A stretch of 64,000 bases of DNA, taken from the NCBI RefSeq assembly GCF_004785795.1, contig NZ_SRRO01000001.1, forward strand, positions 2,976,001 through 3,040,000. Reading direction: 5' to 3'. Below the pieces are notes generated by a model. It did no database searches. It was given only the letters and a program-made list of their open reading frames with translations, and was not told the DNA's origin. The translations under genes were made by a program, and so were the position numbers. Below are positions 27,714 through 37,367 of the stretch, in pieces. Numbering within the stretch: the first letter of the stretch is position 1; the number at the start of each line of letters is the position of its first letter. The DNA is from Nocardioides eburneiflavus (GTDB lineage: Bacteria > Actinomycetota > Actinomycetes > Propionibacteriales > Nocardioidaceae).

Positions 27714-27787
27714 CGGTCCCGGCGCGCTCCGACCCGCCTCGCCACCACCTGCTCGCGCACGCGGCCCCGGCTCGCTAGCGTGGAGGT

Positions 27788-29182
27788 GTGCGATCGCCCG
27801 TGGGTCGTGAGCGGCACCGTGCCGGGGAGGCGAGGCTGAAGGAGTCCTACGCCGCCCTTCCCGAGGGTGCGCCCGTACGGCTGGCCAAGCGCACCAGCAA
27901 CCTGTTCCGCGGGCGCGCCCCGGGGCACGCCGGGCTCGACGTGTCGGGCCTCGGCGGGGTGGTCGAGGTCGACGGTGACGTCGCCGAGGTGCAGGGGATG
28001 TGCACCTACGAGCACCTCGTCGAGGTGACCCTCGCCCAGGGCCGGATCCCGCTCGTCGTGCCCCAGCTGAGGACCATCACCCTCGGCGGTGCCGTGACCG
28101 GTCTCGGCATCGAGTCCACCAGCTTCCGCAACGGGCTGCCGCACGAGTCGGTGATCGAGATGGACGTCCTGACCGGCTCCGGGGAGGTCGTCACCACCAA
28201 GCCGGGCGACGAGCTCTTCGACGCCTTCCCCAACTCCTACGGCTCGCTCGGCTACGCCACGCGGCTGCGCATCGAGCTCGAGCCGGTCCCGGCGTACGTC
28301 GCCCTGCGCCACGTCCGTTTCCACGACGCCGTCTCCCTCGCCGACGCGGTGACCCGGATCGTCGCGGACCGCGCCTGGGCGGGGGAGCGTGTGGACGGCC
28401 TCGACGGCGTCGCCTTCTCGCCCGACGAGCTCTACCTCACCCTCGCCCGGTGGAGCGACGAGCCCGGCCCGACGAGCACTTCCACGGGGCTCGGCACAAG
28501 CGACTACACCGGGCAGCAGGTCTTCTACCGCTCGCTCCAGCAGCGGGCGGTCGACCGGCTCACGATGCACGACTACCTGTGGCGCTGGGACACCGACTGG
28601 TTCTGGTGCTCGCGGGCGTTCGGCGCCCAGCACCCGCTCGTACGTCGGGTGTGGCCGCGCCGGCTGCGTCGCTCCGACGTCTACTGGAAGCTCGTCGCGC
28701 TCGACCGCCGGCTCGGCATCGGCGACCGCCTCGACCGGCGTGCCGGACGCCCGCAGGGCGAGCGCGTGGTGCAGGACGTCGAGGTGCCGATCGACCGGCT
28801 CGCGGAATTCCTCGCGTGGTTCGACCGGGAGATCGGCATGCGGCCGGTCTGGCTGTGCCCGCTGCGCCTGCGTCGCGGCGAGGCCGGCGCCGACCGGCCC
28901 TGGCCGGGCTACCCGCTGGCCTCCGGCACGACGTACGTCAACGTCGGCTTCTGGGGGGTCGTCAACGTCGGGCCGGACGCCCCGGCCTCGCCGCGCAACC
29001 GCGCCATCGAGGCGGAGGTCTCCGCGCTCGGCGGCCACAAGAGCCTCTACTCCGAGGCCTTCTACGAGCCCGACGAGTTCGACCGCCTCTACGGAGGGGC
29101 CAACCTCGCCCGGGTGAAGGCCCGCTTCGACCCCGACGACCGACTCACGTCCCTCTACGACAAGGTGGTGCACCGACGATGA
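27788..29182 (+). CDS. tmsA: FAD-dependent oxidoreductase TmsA/BfaA-like (10-methylene fatty acid reductase)
   Basis: A 464-residue FAD-linked oxidase of the DHCR24-like group: FAD-binding PCMH-type domain with VPQLRTITLGGAVTGLGIES (residues ~93-112) and LPHESVIEMDVLTGSGEVVT, ending in FDPDDRLTSLYDKVV. Paired with a CFA-type methyltransferase by an ATGA overlap. In actinobacteria such pairs (TmsA/TmsB, also BfaA/BfaB) make 10-methylstearic acid: the methyltransferase adds a methylene at C10 of oleoyl phospholipid and this enzyme reduces it. Start uncertain: GTG 27788 or GTG 27800; GGAGG at 27782 is too close to the first. Confidence 0.85.
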   Translation: MRSPVGRERHRAGEARLKESYAALPEGAPVRLAKRTSNLFRGRAPGHAGLDVSGLGGVVEVDGDVAEVQGMCTYEHLVEVTLAQGRIPLVVPQLRTITLGGAVTGLGIESTSFRNGLPHESVIEMDVLTGSGEVVTTKPGDELFDAFPNSYGSLGYATRLRIELEPVPAYVALRHVRFHDAVSLADAVTRIVADRAWAGERVDGLDGVAFSPDELYLTLARWSDEPGPTSTSTGLGTSDYTGQQVFYRSLQQRAVDRLTMHDYLWRWDTDWFWCSRAFGAQHPLVRRVWPRRLRRSDVYWKLVALDRRLGIGDRLDRRAGRPQGERVVQDVEVPIDRLAEFLAWFDREIGMRPVWLCPLRLRRGEAGADRPWPGYPLASGTTYVNVGFWGVVNVGPDAPASPRNRAIEAEVSALGGHKSLYSEAFYEPDEFDRLYGGANLARVKARFDPDDRLTSLYDKVVHRR

Positions 29183-30480
29183 GCTCCCGGCCCCACTCCA
29201 CGACGCCCGCTCCCCGCCGGATGCCGATCGGCGACGCGGTCGACCGGCTGGTCAGGGGAGGGCTGCCGCTGCGCTTCACGGCGTACGACGGCAGCGCCGC
29301 CGGCCCGCCCGACGCACTGGTCGGCATGCACCTGCGCACCGAGCGCGGCCTCGCCTTCCTGATGACCGCCCCGGGCGACCTCGGCCTGGTCCGGGCCTAC
29401 GTCAGCGGCGACCTCGACCTGACGGGGGTCCATCCCGGCGACCCGTACGACGCGCTGGTGCTGCTCAAGGACAACACCCGCTTCCGGGTGCCGGCGCCGT
29501 CGGAGGCGCTGCAGCTCGCCCGCGGGCTCGGCCTGGCGCGCCTCCGCCCGCCCGCCCCGCCCCCGCAGGAGCACCTCCCGCGGTGGCGGCGCGCCGTCGA
29601 GGGGCTGCGGCACTCGATGGTGCGCGACGCCGAGGTCATCTCGCACCACTACGACGTGTCGAACCGGTTCTACGAGCTGGTCCTCGGACCGTCCATGGCC
29701 TACACCTGTGCGCTCTACGAGACGCCCGACGCCACCCTCGAGCAGGCCCAGGCGGCCAAGTTCGACCTGGTCTGCCGCAAGCTCGGCCTGCAGCCCGGGA
29801 TGCGGCTGCTCGACGTCGGGTGCGGCTGGGGCACCATGGTCCGCCACGCGGCCCGCGAGCACGGCGTACGCGCCCTCGGTGTCACGCTGTCGCTGGAGCA
29901 GGCCGAGTGGGCCAAGGCGGCCATCGACCGGGAGGGGCTCGGCGACCTCGCCGAGGTGCGGCACCTCGACTACCGCGACGTCATGGAGGGCGGGTTCGAC
30001 GCGGTCAGCTCGATCGGCCTCACCGAGCACATCGGGGTCCGCAAGTACCCCGCGTACTTCCGGCACCTGCACGACCGGCTCCGTCCCGGCGGGCGGCTGC
30101 TCAACCACTCGATCACCCGGCCGCACAACCGTCGTCAGGAGACGGGGGCGTTCATCGACCGCTACGTCTTCCCCGACGGGGAGCTGATCGGGTCCGGCAC
30201 CATCATCAGCGCTGCCCAGGACCAGGGCCTCGAGGTGCAGCACAGCGAGAACCTCCGCCTCCACTACGCCTCGACGCTGCGCGACTGGAACCGCAACCTC
30301 GTCGAGCACTGGGACGAGTGCGTCGCCGAGGTCGGCGAGGGGACCGCCCGCGTCTGGGGGCTCTACATCGCCGGGTCGCGGGTCGGTTTCGAGCGGGGCG
30401 AGGTCGAGCTGCACCAGGTCCTCGCGACGCGCAACCACGACGGCGGACGCTCCGACTTCCCGATGCGTCCGGACTGGTGA
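29179..30480 (+). CDS. tmsB: SAM-dependent CFA-family methyltransferase TmsB/BfaB-like
   Basis: A 433-residue cyclopropane-fatty-acid-synthase-family enzyme. Motifs: HHYDVSNRFYELVLGPSMAY (residues ~155-174), SAM site LLDVGCGWGTMV (~211), SSIGLTEHIGV, and C-terminal WGLYIAGSRVGFERGEVEL. Predicted to methylenate oleoyl chains at C10 in membrane phospholipids, the product then being reduced by the coupled TmsA. The N-terminal ~130 residues form the SCP2-like extra domain seen in CFA synthases. The ATG at 29179 overlaps the tmsA stop. An alternative, true cyclopropane synthesis, is less likely because of the FAD reductase partner. Confidence 0.87.
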   Translation: MSSRPHSTTPAPRRMPIGDAVDRLVRGGLPLRFTAYDGSAAGPPDALVGMHLRTERGLAFLMTAPGDLGLVRAYVSGDLDLTGVHPGDPYDALVLLKDNTRFRVPAPSEALQLARGLGLARLRPPAPPPQEHLPRWRRAVEGLRHSMVRDAEVISHHYDVSNRFYELVLGPSMAYTCALYETPDATLEQAQAAKFDLVCRKLGLQPGMRLLDVGCGWGTMVRHAAREHGVRALGVTLSLEQAEWAKAAIDREGLGDLAEVRHLDYRDVMEGGFDAVSSIGLTEHIGVRKYPAYFRHLHDRLRPGGRLLNHSITRPHNRRQETGAFIDRYVFPDGELIGSGTIISAAQDQGLEVQHSENLRLHYASTLRDWNRNLVEHWDECVAEVGEGTARVWGLYIAGSRVGFERGEVELHQVLATRNHDGGRSDFPMRPDW

Positions 30481-30500
30481 GCCACCGATAGCCTCGTCCG

Positions 30501-31286
30501 GTGAGCACGCGCGCAGCCCAGTTCCAGGCGACCGTACGTCGCCGCGAACCGCTGTCGGACCACCTCGTCCGGCTCGTCCTCGACGGCCTCGGCGGACCTG
30601 ACGGGTTCGCGTCGACCGGGATCCCGGACGAGTGGGTCGGGCTCATCGTGCCCGGCCAGTTCCAGAGTCGCTACTACACCGTCCGGTCGTACGCCGACGG
30701 CGAGCTCACCCTCGACGTGGTCGTCCACGACGTGGGTCTGGTGACCGAGTGGGCCACGCGCGACTGCGTCGGCGACGTGGTGACCATCACCGAGCCCAAG
30801 GCGTCCTTCCTGCCACCTGCCGGGGCGGCCTGGCTGCTGCTCGTCGGTGACCTCACGGCGATGCCTGCCATGGCCCGGATCGCCGAGACCCACCCCGACC
30901 TGCCCACCCGCGTGCTGGCGGAGGTGCCCGACGACCTGGCCGGCTACCTCCCCTCGACCGCCGACGTCACCTGGCTGACCCCGCCCGCGCCCGGCCGGAG
31001 CGCGCTCGCCGAGGTGGTCGAGGGCATCGACTGGCCCGAGGGCGAGGGCTACTTCTGGATGGCGGGGGAGTCCGCGCAGATGCGCGCGATCCGCAAGCAC
31101 CTGATGCGCGAGGTCGGCCTGCCCACGACCCACTACGACGTCATGGGCTACTGGCGCGCCACGGCCGCCCGGCAGCCGCGCGCGGTCGACCCCGGCCCGG
31201 TCTGGCGCGCGGGCAAGGCGGCAGGGAAGAGTGACGAGCAGATCTGGGCCGACTACGACGCAGCGCGAGAGGCGAGCGATGGCTGA
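30501..31286 (+). CDS. Siderophore-interacting protein (SIP-type flavin reductase)
   Basis: A 261-residue FAD-binding protein of the ViuB/SIP family. FAD motif SRYYTVR near residues 56-62 (RxYTxR), VVVHDVGLVTEWATRDCVGD as the second FAD segment, then a SIP C-terminal NAD(P)-binding domain (LLLVGDLTAMPAMARIAE) and GYWRATAARQ. It reduces ferric siderophores to release iron in the cytoplasm in characterised relatives. It starts at GTG 30501, 20 bases after tmsB, and its end overlaps era by 8 bases. Confidence 0.88.
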   Translation: MSTRAAQFQATVRRREPLSDHLVRLVLDGLGGPDGFASTGIPDEWVGLIVPGQFQSRYYTVRSYADGELTLDVVVHDVGLVTEWATRDCVGDVVTITEPKASFLPPAGAAWLLLVGDLTAMPAMARIAETHPDLPTRVLAEVPDDLAGYLPSTADVTWLTPPAPGRSALAEVVEGIDWPEGEGYFWMAGESAQMRAIRKHLMREVGLPTTHYDVMGYWRATAARQPRAVDPGPVWRAGKAAGKSDEQIWADYDAAREASDG

Positions 31287-32355
31287 GGACGAGCAGCACG
31301 AGCACGACGAGCCCCACGGCCGCGACGACGAGCGGGACGACGAGCGGGACGACGAGCGGGACGACGAGCGGGACGACGAGCGGGACGACGACTTCGACCT
31401 GTCCGGCGTCGCCCCGGCCGGCGCCTTCCACGAGGCCCCCGAGGGCTTCCGCAGCGGGTTCGCGTCCTTCGTGGGGCGCCCCAACGCCGGCAAGTCGACC
31501 CTGACCAACGCCCTGGTCGGGCAGAAGATCGTCATCACGTCCTCCAAGCCGCAGACCACCCGCAACGTGGTGCGCGGCATCGTGCACCGCGACGACGCCC
31601 AGCTCATCCTGGTCGACACGCCCGGGCTCCACCGACCGCGGACCCTCCTCGGCGAGCGGCTCAACGACCTGGTGCGCACCACGTGGGCCGAGGTCGACGT
31701 GGTCGCCGTCTGCTTCCCGGCCAACGAGAAGATCGGCCCGGGAGACCGGTTCCTGGTCACCGAGCTCGCCAAGGTGCGGCGCACCGTACGGATCGCGGTC
31801 GCCACCAAGACCGACCTGGTCACCCCCGAGCAGCTGGGCCGGCACCTGCTGGACATCCAGGCGCTCGGGGAGGAGACGAAGACCGAGTGGGCCGAGATCG
31901 TCCCCGTGTCGGCGGTGTCCGGTGACCAGGTCCAGCTGCTGGCCGACCTGCTGGTGGGCCAGATGCCGGAGGGGCCGCCGCTCTACCCCGACGGCGACCT
32001 GACCGACGCCCCCGAGGAGGCGCTGGCCGCCGACCTCATCCGCGAGGCCGCCCTCGAGGGGGTGCGCGACGAGCTGCCGCACTCGATCGCCGTGGTGGTC
32101 GAGGAGATGGGCCTGCGCGAGGGGCGCCCCGACGACAAGCCGCTGCTGGACATCGTGGCCAACCTCTACGTCGAGCGTGACTCCCAGAAGGGCATCATGA
32201 TCGGCCACAAGGGCTCGCGGCTCCGCTCGGTCGGCACCGCCGCCCGCAAGCAGATCGAGGCGCTGCTCGGCACACCGGTCTACCTCGATCTCCAGGTCAA
32301 GATCGCCAAGGACTGGCAGCGCGACCCCCGCCAGCTCCGCAAGCTGGGGTTCTAG
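31279..32355 (+). CDS. era: GTPase Era with an RDDE-repeat N-terminal extension
   Basis: A 358-residue ribosome-assembly GTPase binding the 3' end of 16S rRNA. G1 GRPNAGKST (residues ~66-74), G2/switch SSKPQTTRN, G3 DTPGLHRP, G4 TKTD, G5 PVSAVSG, and C-terminal KH domain (VYLDLQVKIAKDWQRD). Era is normally ~300 residues; here a ~55-residue acidic/basic, likely disordered leader is added, with six near-identical RDDE/RDDD units from a 12-bp DNA repeat. Start: ATG 31279, overlapping the SIP gene by 8 bases; an in-frame start after the repeat would give a normal-length Era, but no clear one is visible before the GTPase domain. Confidence 0.95.
   Translation: MAEDEQHEHDEPHGRDDERDDERDDERDDERDDERDDDFDLSGVAPAGAFHEAPEGFRSGFASFVGRPNAGKSTLTNALVGQKIVITSSKPQTTRNVVRGIVHRDDAQLILVDTPGLHRPRTLLGERLNDLVRTTWAEVDVVAVCFPANEKIGPGDRFLVTELAKVRRTVRIAVATKTDLVTPEQLGRHLLDIQALGEETKTEWAEIVPVSAVSGDQVQLLADLLVGQMPEGPPLYPDGDLTDAPEEALAADLIREAALEGVRDELPHSIAVVVEEMGLREGRPDDKPLLDIVANLYVERDSQKGIMIGHKGSRLRSVGTAARKQIEALLGTPVYLDLQVKIAKDWQRDPRQLRKLGF
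31321..31392 (+). repeat. 12-bp tandem repeat in the era N terminus
   Basis: Six units: CGCGACGACGAG, four exact CGGGACGACGAG, then CGGGACGACGAC. In frame, encoding Arg-Asp-Asp-Glu/Asp. The exact identity of four copies suggests recent expansion; copy number should vary between strains without breaking the frame. Confidence 0.95.
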
Positions 32356-32358
32356 ACC

Positions 32359-33168
32359 TCAGGCCGGGACCCAGCAGATCCCGTAGCGCTGCCCGGCCTC
32401 CCACTGCTCGCGCGTCGGGCTCTCCTGCGACCAGGTGAAGTCGAGCGGGTCGTCGGCGCTGCCGGCGGCCACGTCGCGGCAGACGGGGTCCATCCGCCCG
32501 GCGATCGCGGCCGCTGCCGGAAGGCGTGCACCGGGGATGTCGACGGTCGCGACCGCCCGCCACGAGTGCCTCCTGCTGCAGGCGACGCGGTCGAACCCCC
32601 GCGTGCCGGGTGCGGCCGTGGCACACATGGCCGGCGCCCCCCACCCCTTCGTGCGGCGGGGCAGGCGGAGCAGCTCTCGTGGGGAGGCCACCGCCACGAC
32701 GTCGCAGCGGAACCAGTCCGCGCCGGCCTCGGCGCGGGCGGGGCTGGGGCTGAACCACACCGCCCGCACCATGGTCAGCCGCAGCTCGCGAGGCGTACGG
32801 CCCAGGTGCCGGGGCAGCCGCCGCGTGCAGGCCGTACGCATCTGGCGCTGCGCGGCCTGCGAGTCGACCCGTCGCGTGAACCCCGCGTCGGTGGTCAGGT
32901 CGAGCGTGCCGACGAAGTAGGTCTGGGCCGTGTGCTGCTTGCGGCAGGGCACCGGCGCGGTGCGGCCGACGACCACGAGGGCCTGGCGGAAGGTCAGCGC
33001 GTGGCACTCGCCGAGTGCGGGGGTCGGGCCGGGGTCGGGCAGGGGCGTCGTCGTGGTGGGTGTGGGTTCGGGCGAGGCGGGTGCCGGCTCGTCGACCGGG
33101 GCCTCTGCGGTGGAGGTGCACCCTGCGAGCACGACGGTGGCGGCCAGGGCCGCGAGCACGCGCCTCAT
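32359..33168 (-). CDS. Septum-formation-family lipoprotein
   Basis: A 269-residue lipoprotein: signal peptide with lipobox LAGC (Cys 17), a Pro/Thr linker, then septum-formation-like domains: LGECHAL ... VPCRKQHTAQTYFVGTLDL (residues ~52-92) and a second half with FRCDVVAVASP, VACSRRHSWRAVATVDI and DPVCRDVAAG. Paired Cys suggest disulfides outside the membrane. The family name comes from one actinobacterial study and the molecular role is unclear. Convergent with era (3-base gap); start overlaps the upstream flavodoxin-like gene (ATGA). Confidence 0.75.
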   Translation of the reverse strand: MRRVLAALAATVVLAGCTSTAEAPVDEPAPASPEPTPTTTTPLPDPGPTPALGECHALTFRQALVVVGRTAPVPCRKQHTAQTYFVGTLDLTTDAGFTRRVDSQAAQRQMRTACTRRLPRHLGRTPRELRLTMVRAVWFSPSPARAEAGADWFRCDVVAVASPRELLRLPRRTKGWGAPAMCATAAPGTRGFDRVACSRRHSWRAVATVDIPGARLPAAAAIAGRMDPVCRDVAAGSADDPLDFTWSQESPTREQWEAGQRYGICWVPA

Positions 33169-33650
33169 CCCATCACCAGTGCCGCGAGCGTCCCGCCCAG
33201 CTCGTACGCCGCCTCGCGCTGCTCTTCGCCCACGTCGCCGAGGACCTCGAGCACCGGTGCCGCCTGGCGCCAGGGCAGGGCGCCCACGATCGACTGCACG
33301 GACCGCACCGCGCCCGTCGTGTCGTAGCGACCGTGCACGTAGAGCCCGTACGGCTTCTTGCCGCCTCCGCCGGCCGCGGCCGACCCGTCGTCGGTGAGGG
33401 CGCCCCCGGCCTCGAGGAAGATCGTGTCGAAGAAGTGCTTGAGGGCTCCGCTCATGTAGCCGAAGTTGGCGGGGGTGCCGAGCAGGTACGCGTCCGCGTC
33501 GAGCACGTCGCCCGCACCTGCCTCCAGCGCAGGCCGTACGACGACCTCGACACCCTCGATCGAGTCGTCCGAGGCGCCGGCCACGACCGCCTCGGTCAAC
33601 GCGGCCACCGACGGGGTCGGCGAGTGGTGGACCACCAGGAGTCGGGGCAT
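33165..33650 (-). CDS. Flavodoxin-like NAD(P)H-dependent FMN reductase
   Basis: A 161-residue flavodoxin-fold protein. FMN phosphate loop HHSPTPSVAALTEAV near residues 8-22 and the second flavin loop GTPANFGYMSGALKHFFD near 58-75, as in WrbA/NADPH-FMN reductase relatives. Likely cytoplasmic; electron acceptor unknown (quinones or nitro compounds in relatives). Divergent from the methyltransferase at 33687 across 36 bases; coupled to the lipoprotein downstream. Confidence 0.85.
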   Translation of the reverse strand: MPRLLVVHHSPTPSVAALTEAVVAGASDDSIEGVEVVVRPALEAGAGDVLDADAYLLGTPANFGYMSGALKHFFDTIFLEAGGALTDDGSAAAGGGGKKPYGLYVHGRYDTTGAVRSVQSIVGALPWRQAAPVLEVLGDVGEEQREAAYELGGTLAALVMG

Positions 33651-33686
33651 GGCGCGAGCCTACGAGGCGGAGTAGCGTCGCGTGGC

Positions 33687-34445
33687 GTGACCTTCGAGGT
33701 GTCGGGCGATGCCTACGACCGCTTCATGGGTCGCTACTCCCGCCCGCTCGCTGCCGACCTCGCCGACTGGCTGGAGGTCGCGGCCGGCCAGCGGGCGATC
33801 GACGTCGGCTGCGGTCCCGGTGCCCTCACCAGCATCCTCGCGGACCGGCTCGGCGCCGACCACGTCGCCGCCGTCGACCCGTCGACGTCCTTCGTCGAGG
33901 CGTGCCGCGTGCGGCTGCCGGGCGTCGACGTCCGGCTGGGAGGCGCAGAGTCGTTGCCCCACGACGACGACTCGTTCGACGTCGCCGCCGCCTGCCTGGT
34001 GGTCCACTTCATGGCCGACCCCGTCGGCGGGCTCGCCGAGATGGCGCGGGTGACCAGTCCCGGCGGCTGGGTCGGGGCGACGGTCTGGGACCTCGCCGGG
34101 TCGCGGGCGCCGATGTGGCCGCTGTGGGAGGCGGTCGCCGAGCTCCAGCCCGAGCACCCGGGGGAGCGCGAGTTCCACGGCGGGTCCCGTGCAGGCCTGG
34201 TCGCCATCCTCGAGGACGCCGGGCTGCGCGGCGTCGAGGCCGTGGAGCTGCCGGTCACCGTCACCCACCCCAGCTTCGAGGAGTGGTGGGAGCCCTACCT
34301 GCACGGCGTCGGACCCGCCGGCGACGCCGTGGCCGCCCTCGGGCCCGATGGCCGGGCGCGGCTCGAGGGTGTCCTGCGGCGTCGTCTCGGCGACGGACCG
34401 TTCGACCTGACGGCGGTGGCGTACGCCGCCCGCGGCCGCGCCTGA
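33687..34445 (+). CDS. Class I SAM-dependent methyltransferase
   Basis: A 252-residue methyltransferase of the Methyltransf_11 type: motif I AIDVGCGPGALT (residues ~37-48), post-I Asp in VAAVDPS, motif SFDVAAACLVVHFM, and WVGATVWDL. The N-terminal YDRFMGRYSRPLAADL is characteristic of a common actinobacterial subgroup of unknown substrate. Start: GTG 33687 (reading TFEVSGDAYDRF). No obvious partner genes. Confidence 0.82.
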   Translation: MTFEVSGDAYDRFMGRYSRPLAADLADWLEVAAGQRAIDVGCGPGALTSILADRLGADHVAAVDPSTSFVEACRVRLPGVDVRLGGAESLPHDDDSFDVAAACLVVHFMADPVGGLAEMARVTSPGGWVGATVWDLAGSRAPMWPLWEAVAELQPEHPGEREFHGGSRAGLVAILEDAGLRGVEAVELPVTVTHPSFEEWWEPYLHGVGPAGDAVAALGPDGRARLEGVLRRRLGDGPFDLTAVAYAARGRA

Positions 34446-34515
34446 CGCCGGTCCCGGTCCGCAGGTCGGACGGGCCGCTGCGCACGCGCGCGAGGCGGCG
34501 TACGCTGGTCCCGTC

Positions 34516-34557
34516 ATGATGCGCAGCCTCCTCCTTCGCTGCCGCAGCGAGGCCTAG
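34516..34557 (+). CDS. Leader peptide of leuA (13 residues, Leu-Leu-Leu)
   Basis: A tiny frame, ATG ATG CGC AGC then CTC CTC CTT, giving MMRSLLLRCRSEA and a TAG stop. Three consecutive Leu codons 69 bases before leuA fit a leucine attenuation leader of the kind known upstream of actinobacterial leuA genes. The last codons and stop form the 5' arm of a strong stem-loop (34542-34578), so ribosome stalling at the Leu codons would change its folding. Ribosome-binding site weak. Real translation is inferred. Confidence 0.75.
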   Translation: MMRSLLLRCRSEA

Positions 34558-34578
34558 AAACCGGCCCCCTCGCTGCGG
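34542..34578 (+). promoter_or_regulatory. leuA attenuator / antiterminator stem-loop
   Basis: Perfect 11-bp inverted repeat CCGCAGCGAGG (34542-34552) and CCTCGCTGCGG (34568-34578), 15-base loop, overlapping the leader peptide's end and followed by leuA 47 bases later. A T tract is absent, so it may control translation or Rho access instead of intrinsic termination. Confidence 0.7.
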
Positions 34579-34583
34579 TGTGA

Positions 34584-36365
<1,782 letters not shown>

Positions 36366-36387
36366 CCCTCCTCCCCACCCCCGCTCG

Positions 36388-36448
36388 GTAGTCCGCTGCG
36401 AAAAGCCGGTCCGCGGACGTCCCGGACCGGCCGATCGCAGCGGACTAC
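36388..36448. repeat. Long hairpin with GTAGTCC ... GGACTAC ends
   Basis: Perfect 14-bp outer arms, GTAGTCCGCTGCGA and TCGCAGCGGACTAC, with a nested 9-bp stem GCCGGTCCG / CGGACCGGC. It lies 22 bases after leuA and 9 bases before the hydrolase ATG. It could terminate leuA, but size and symmetry also fit a palindromic mobile repeat; a relative with the same ends is at 43131. Confidence 0.75.
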
Positions 36449-36457
36449 ATTGAGCCC

Positions 36458-37324
36458 ATGCTGGTGAGCGAGCGGATCGGACAGTTCTTCGTCGAGTCCG
36501 ACGGCGGGCGCGACCGGCTCGAGTACACCGAGTACGGCTCGGGCGACGACTGGGTGGTGCTGCTGCACGGCCTGCTCATGCCGCGCCGCATGCAGCAGCC
36601 GCTCGCCCGGGCGATGGCCGCCCGGGGGCTGCACGTGGTGACCCTCGACCTGCTCGGCCACGGCCGCTCCGACCAGCCCGCCGACCCGCTCGTCTACTCG
36701 ATGACGTCCTTCGGGGAGCAGGTCGTGGCGCTGCTCGACCACCTCGGTGCCGAGCAGGCGGTCATCGGCGGCACGTCGCTGGGCGCCAACGTCTCGCTCG
36801 AGGTCGCCGTCATCGCGCCCGAGCGGGTCAAGGGACTCATCGTGGAGATGCCGGTGCTCAACCACGCGCTCGTCGCGGGGATCCTCGCCTTCGTCCCGAT
36901 CATGCTGGCCGCGCGCTACGTGCCCGTCACCGCCAACACCCTCCAGCGGCTCTCGCGCTCGGTCCCGCGGGGGATCGTCCCGTTCTGGGCCGGGATCTGC
37001 CTCGACACCGTCGACCACCGCGCCGAGTCGATCGCCTCGGTGCTCCACGGGGTCATCTTCGGCCGGCTCGCACCGTCGTCGTCCCAGCGTCGCCGGATCC
37101 AGGCCCCGGTGTTCGTGGTGGGCCACCCGATCGACCCGATCCACCCGTTCGTCGACGCCGACATGCTGGGCGCCGAGCTTCCGCGCGTGCGGATGGAGCG
37201 GGCGTCCTCGATCCTCGAGTGGCGCTTCCGCCCGGACCGGCTGACCGCGGCCGCCACCGACTTCGCGCTGGAGTGCTGGCAGGACCGGCCGGCGACGACG
37301 AAGGCCCGCACCCGGAAACGCTGA
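36458..37324 (+). CDS. Alpha/beta-fold hydrolase
   Basis: A 288-residue alpha/beta hydrolase. Oxyanion HG motif VVLLHGLLM (residues ~32-40), LDLLGHGRSDQP, nucleophile elbow IGGTSLGAN (Ser near residue 107), and a late acidic/His region (VVGHPIDPIHPFVDADML) that fits the catalytic Asp and His less cleanly than usual. Substrate unknown (esterase, lactonase or epoxide hydrolase relatives). Preceded closely by a long hairpin and followed by recO in the same direction. Confidence 0.82.
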   Translation: MLVSERIGQFFVESDGGRDRLEYTEYGSGDDWVVLLHGLLMPRRMQQPLARAMAARGLHVVTLDLLGHGRSDQPADPLVYSMTSFGEQVVALLDHLGAEQAVIGGTSLGANVSLEVAVIAPERVKGLIVEMPVLNHALVAGILAFVPIMLAARYVPVTANTLQRLSRSVPRGIVPFWAGICLDTVDHRAESIASVLHGVIFGRLAPSSSQRRRIQAPVFVVGHPIDPIHPFVDADMLGAELPRVRMERASSILEWRFRPDRLTAAATDFALECWQDRPATTKARTRKR

Positions 37325-37367
37325 CGCGCAGCCGGTTCCAGCAGGGCCGGTGGGGGAGAATGGTCGG

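Noticed and set aside
28000..29178. Upstream extension of the tmsB frame inside tmsA
   Set aside because: Arg/Pro/Ala-rich shadow of tmsA; the methyltransferase clearly starts at ATG 29179.
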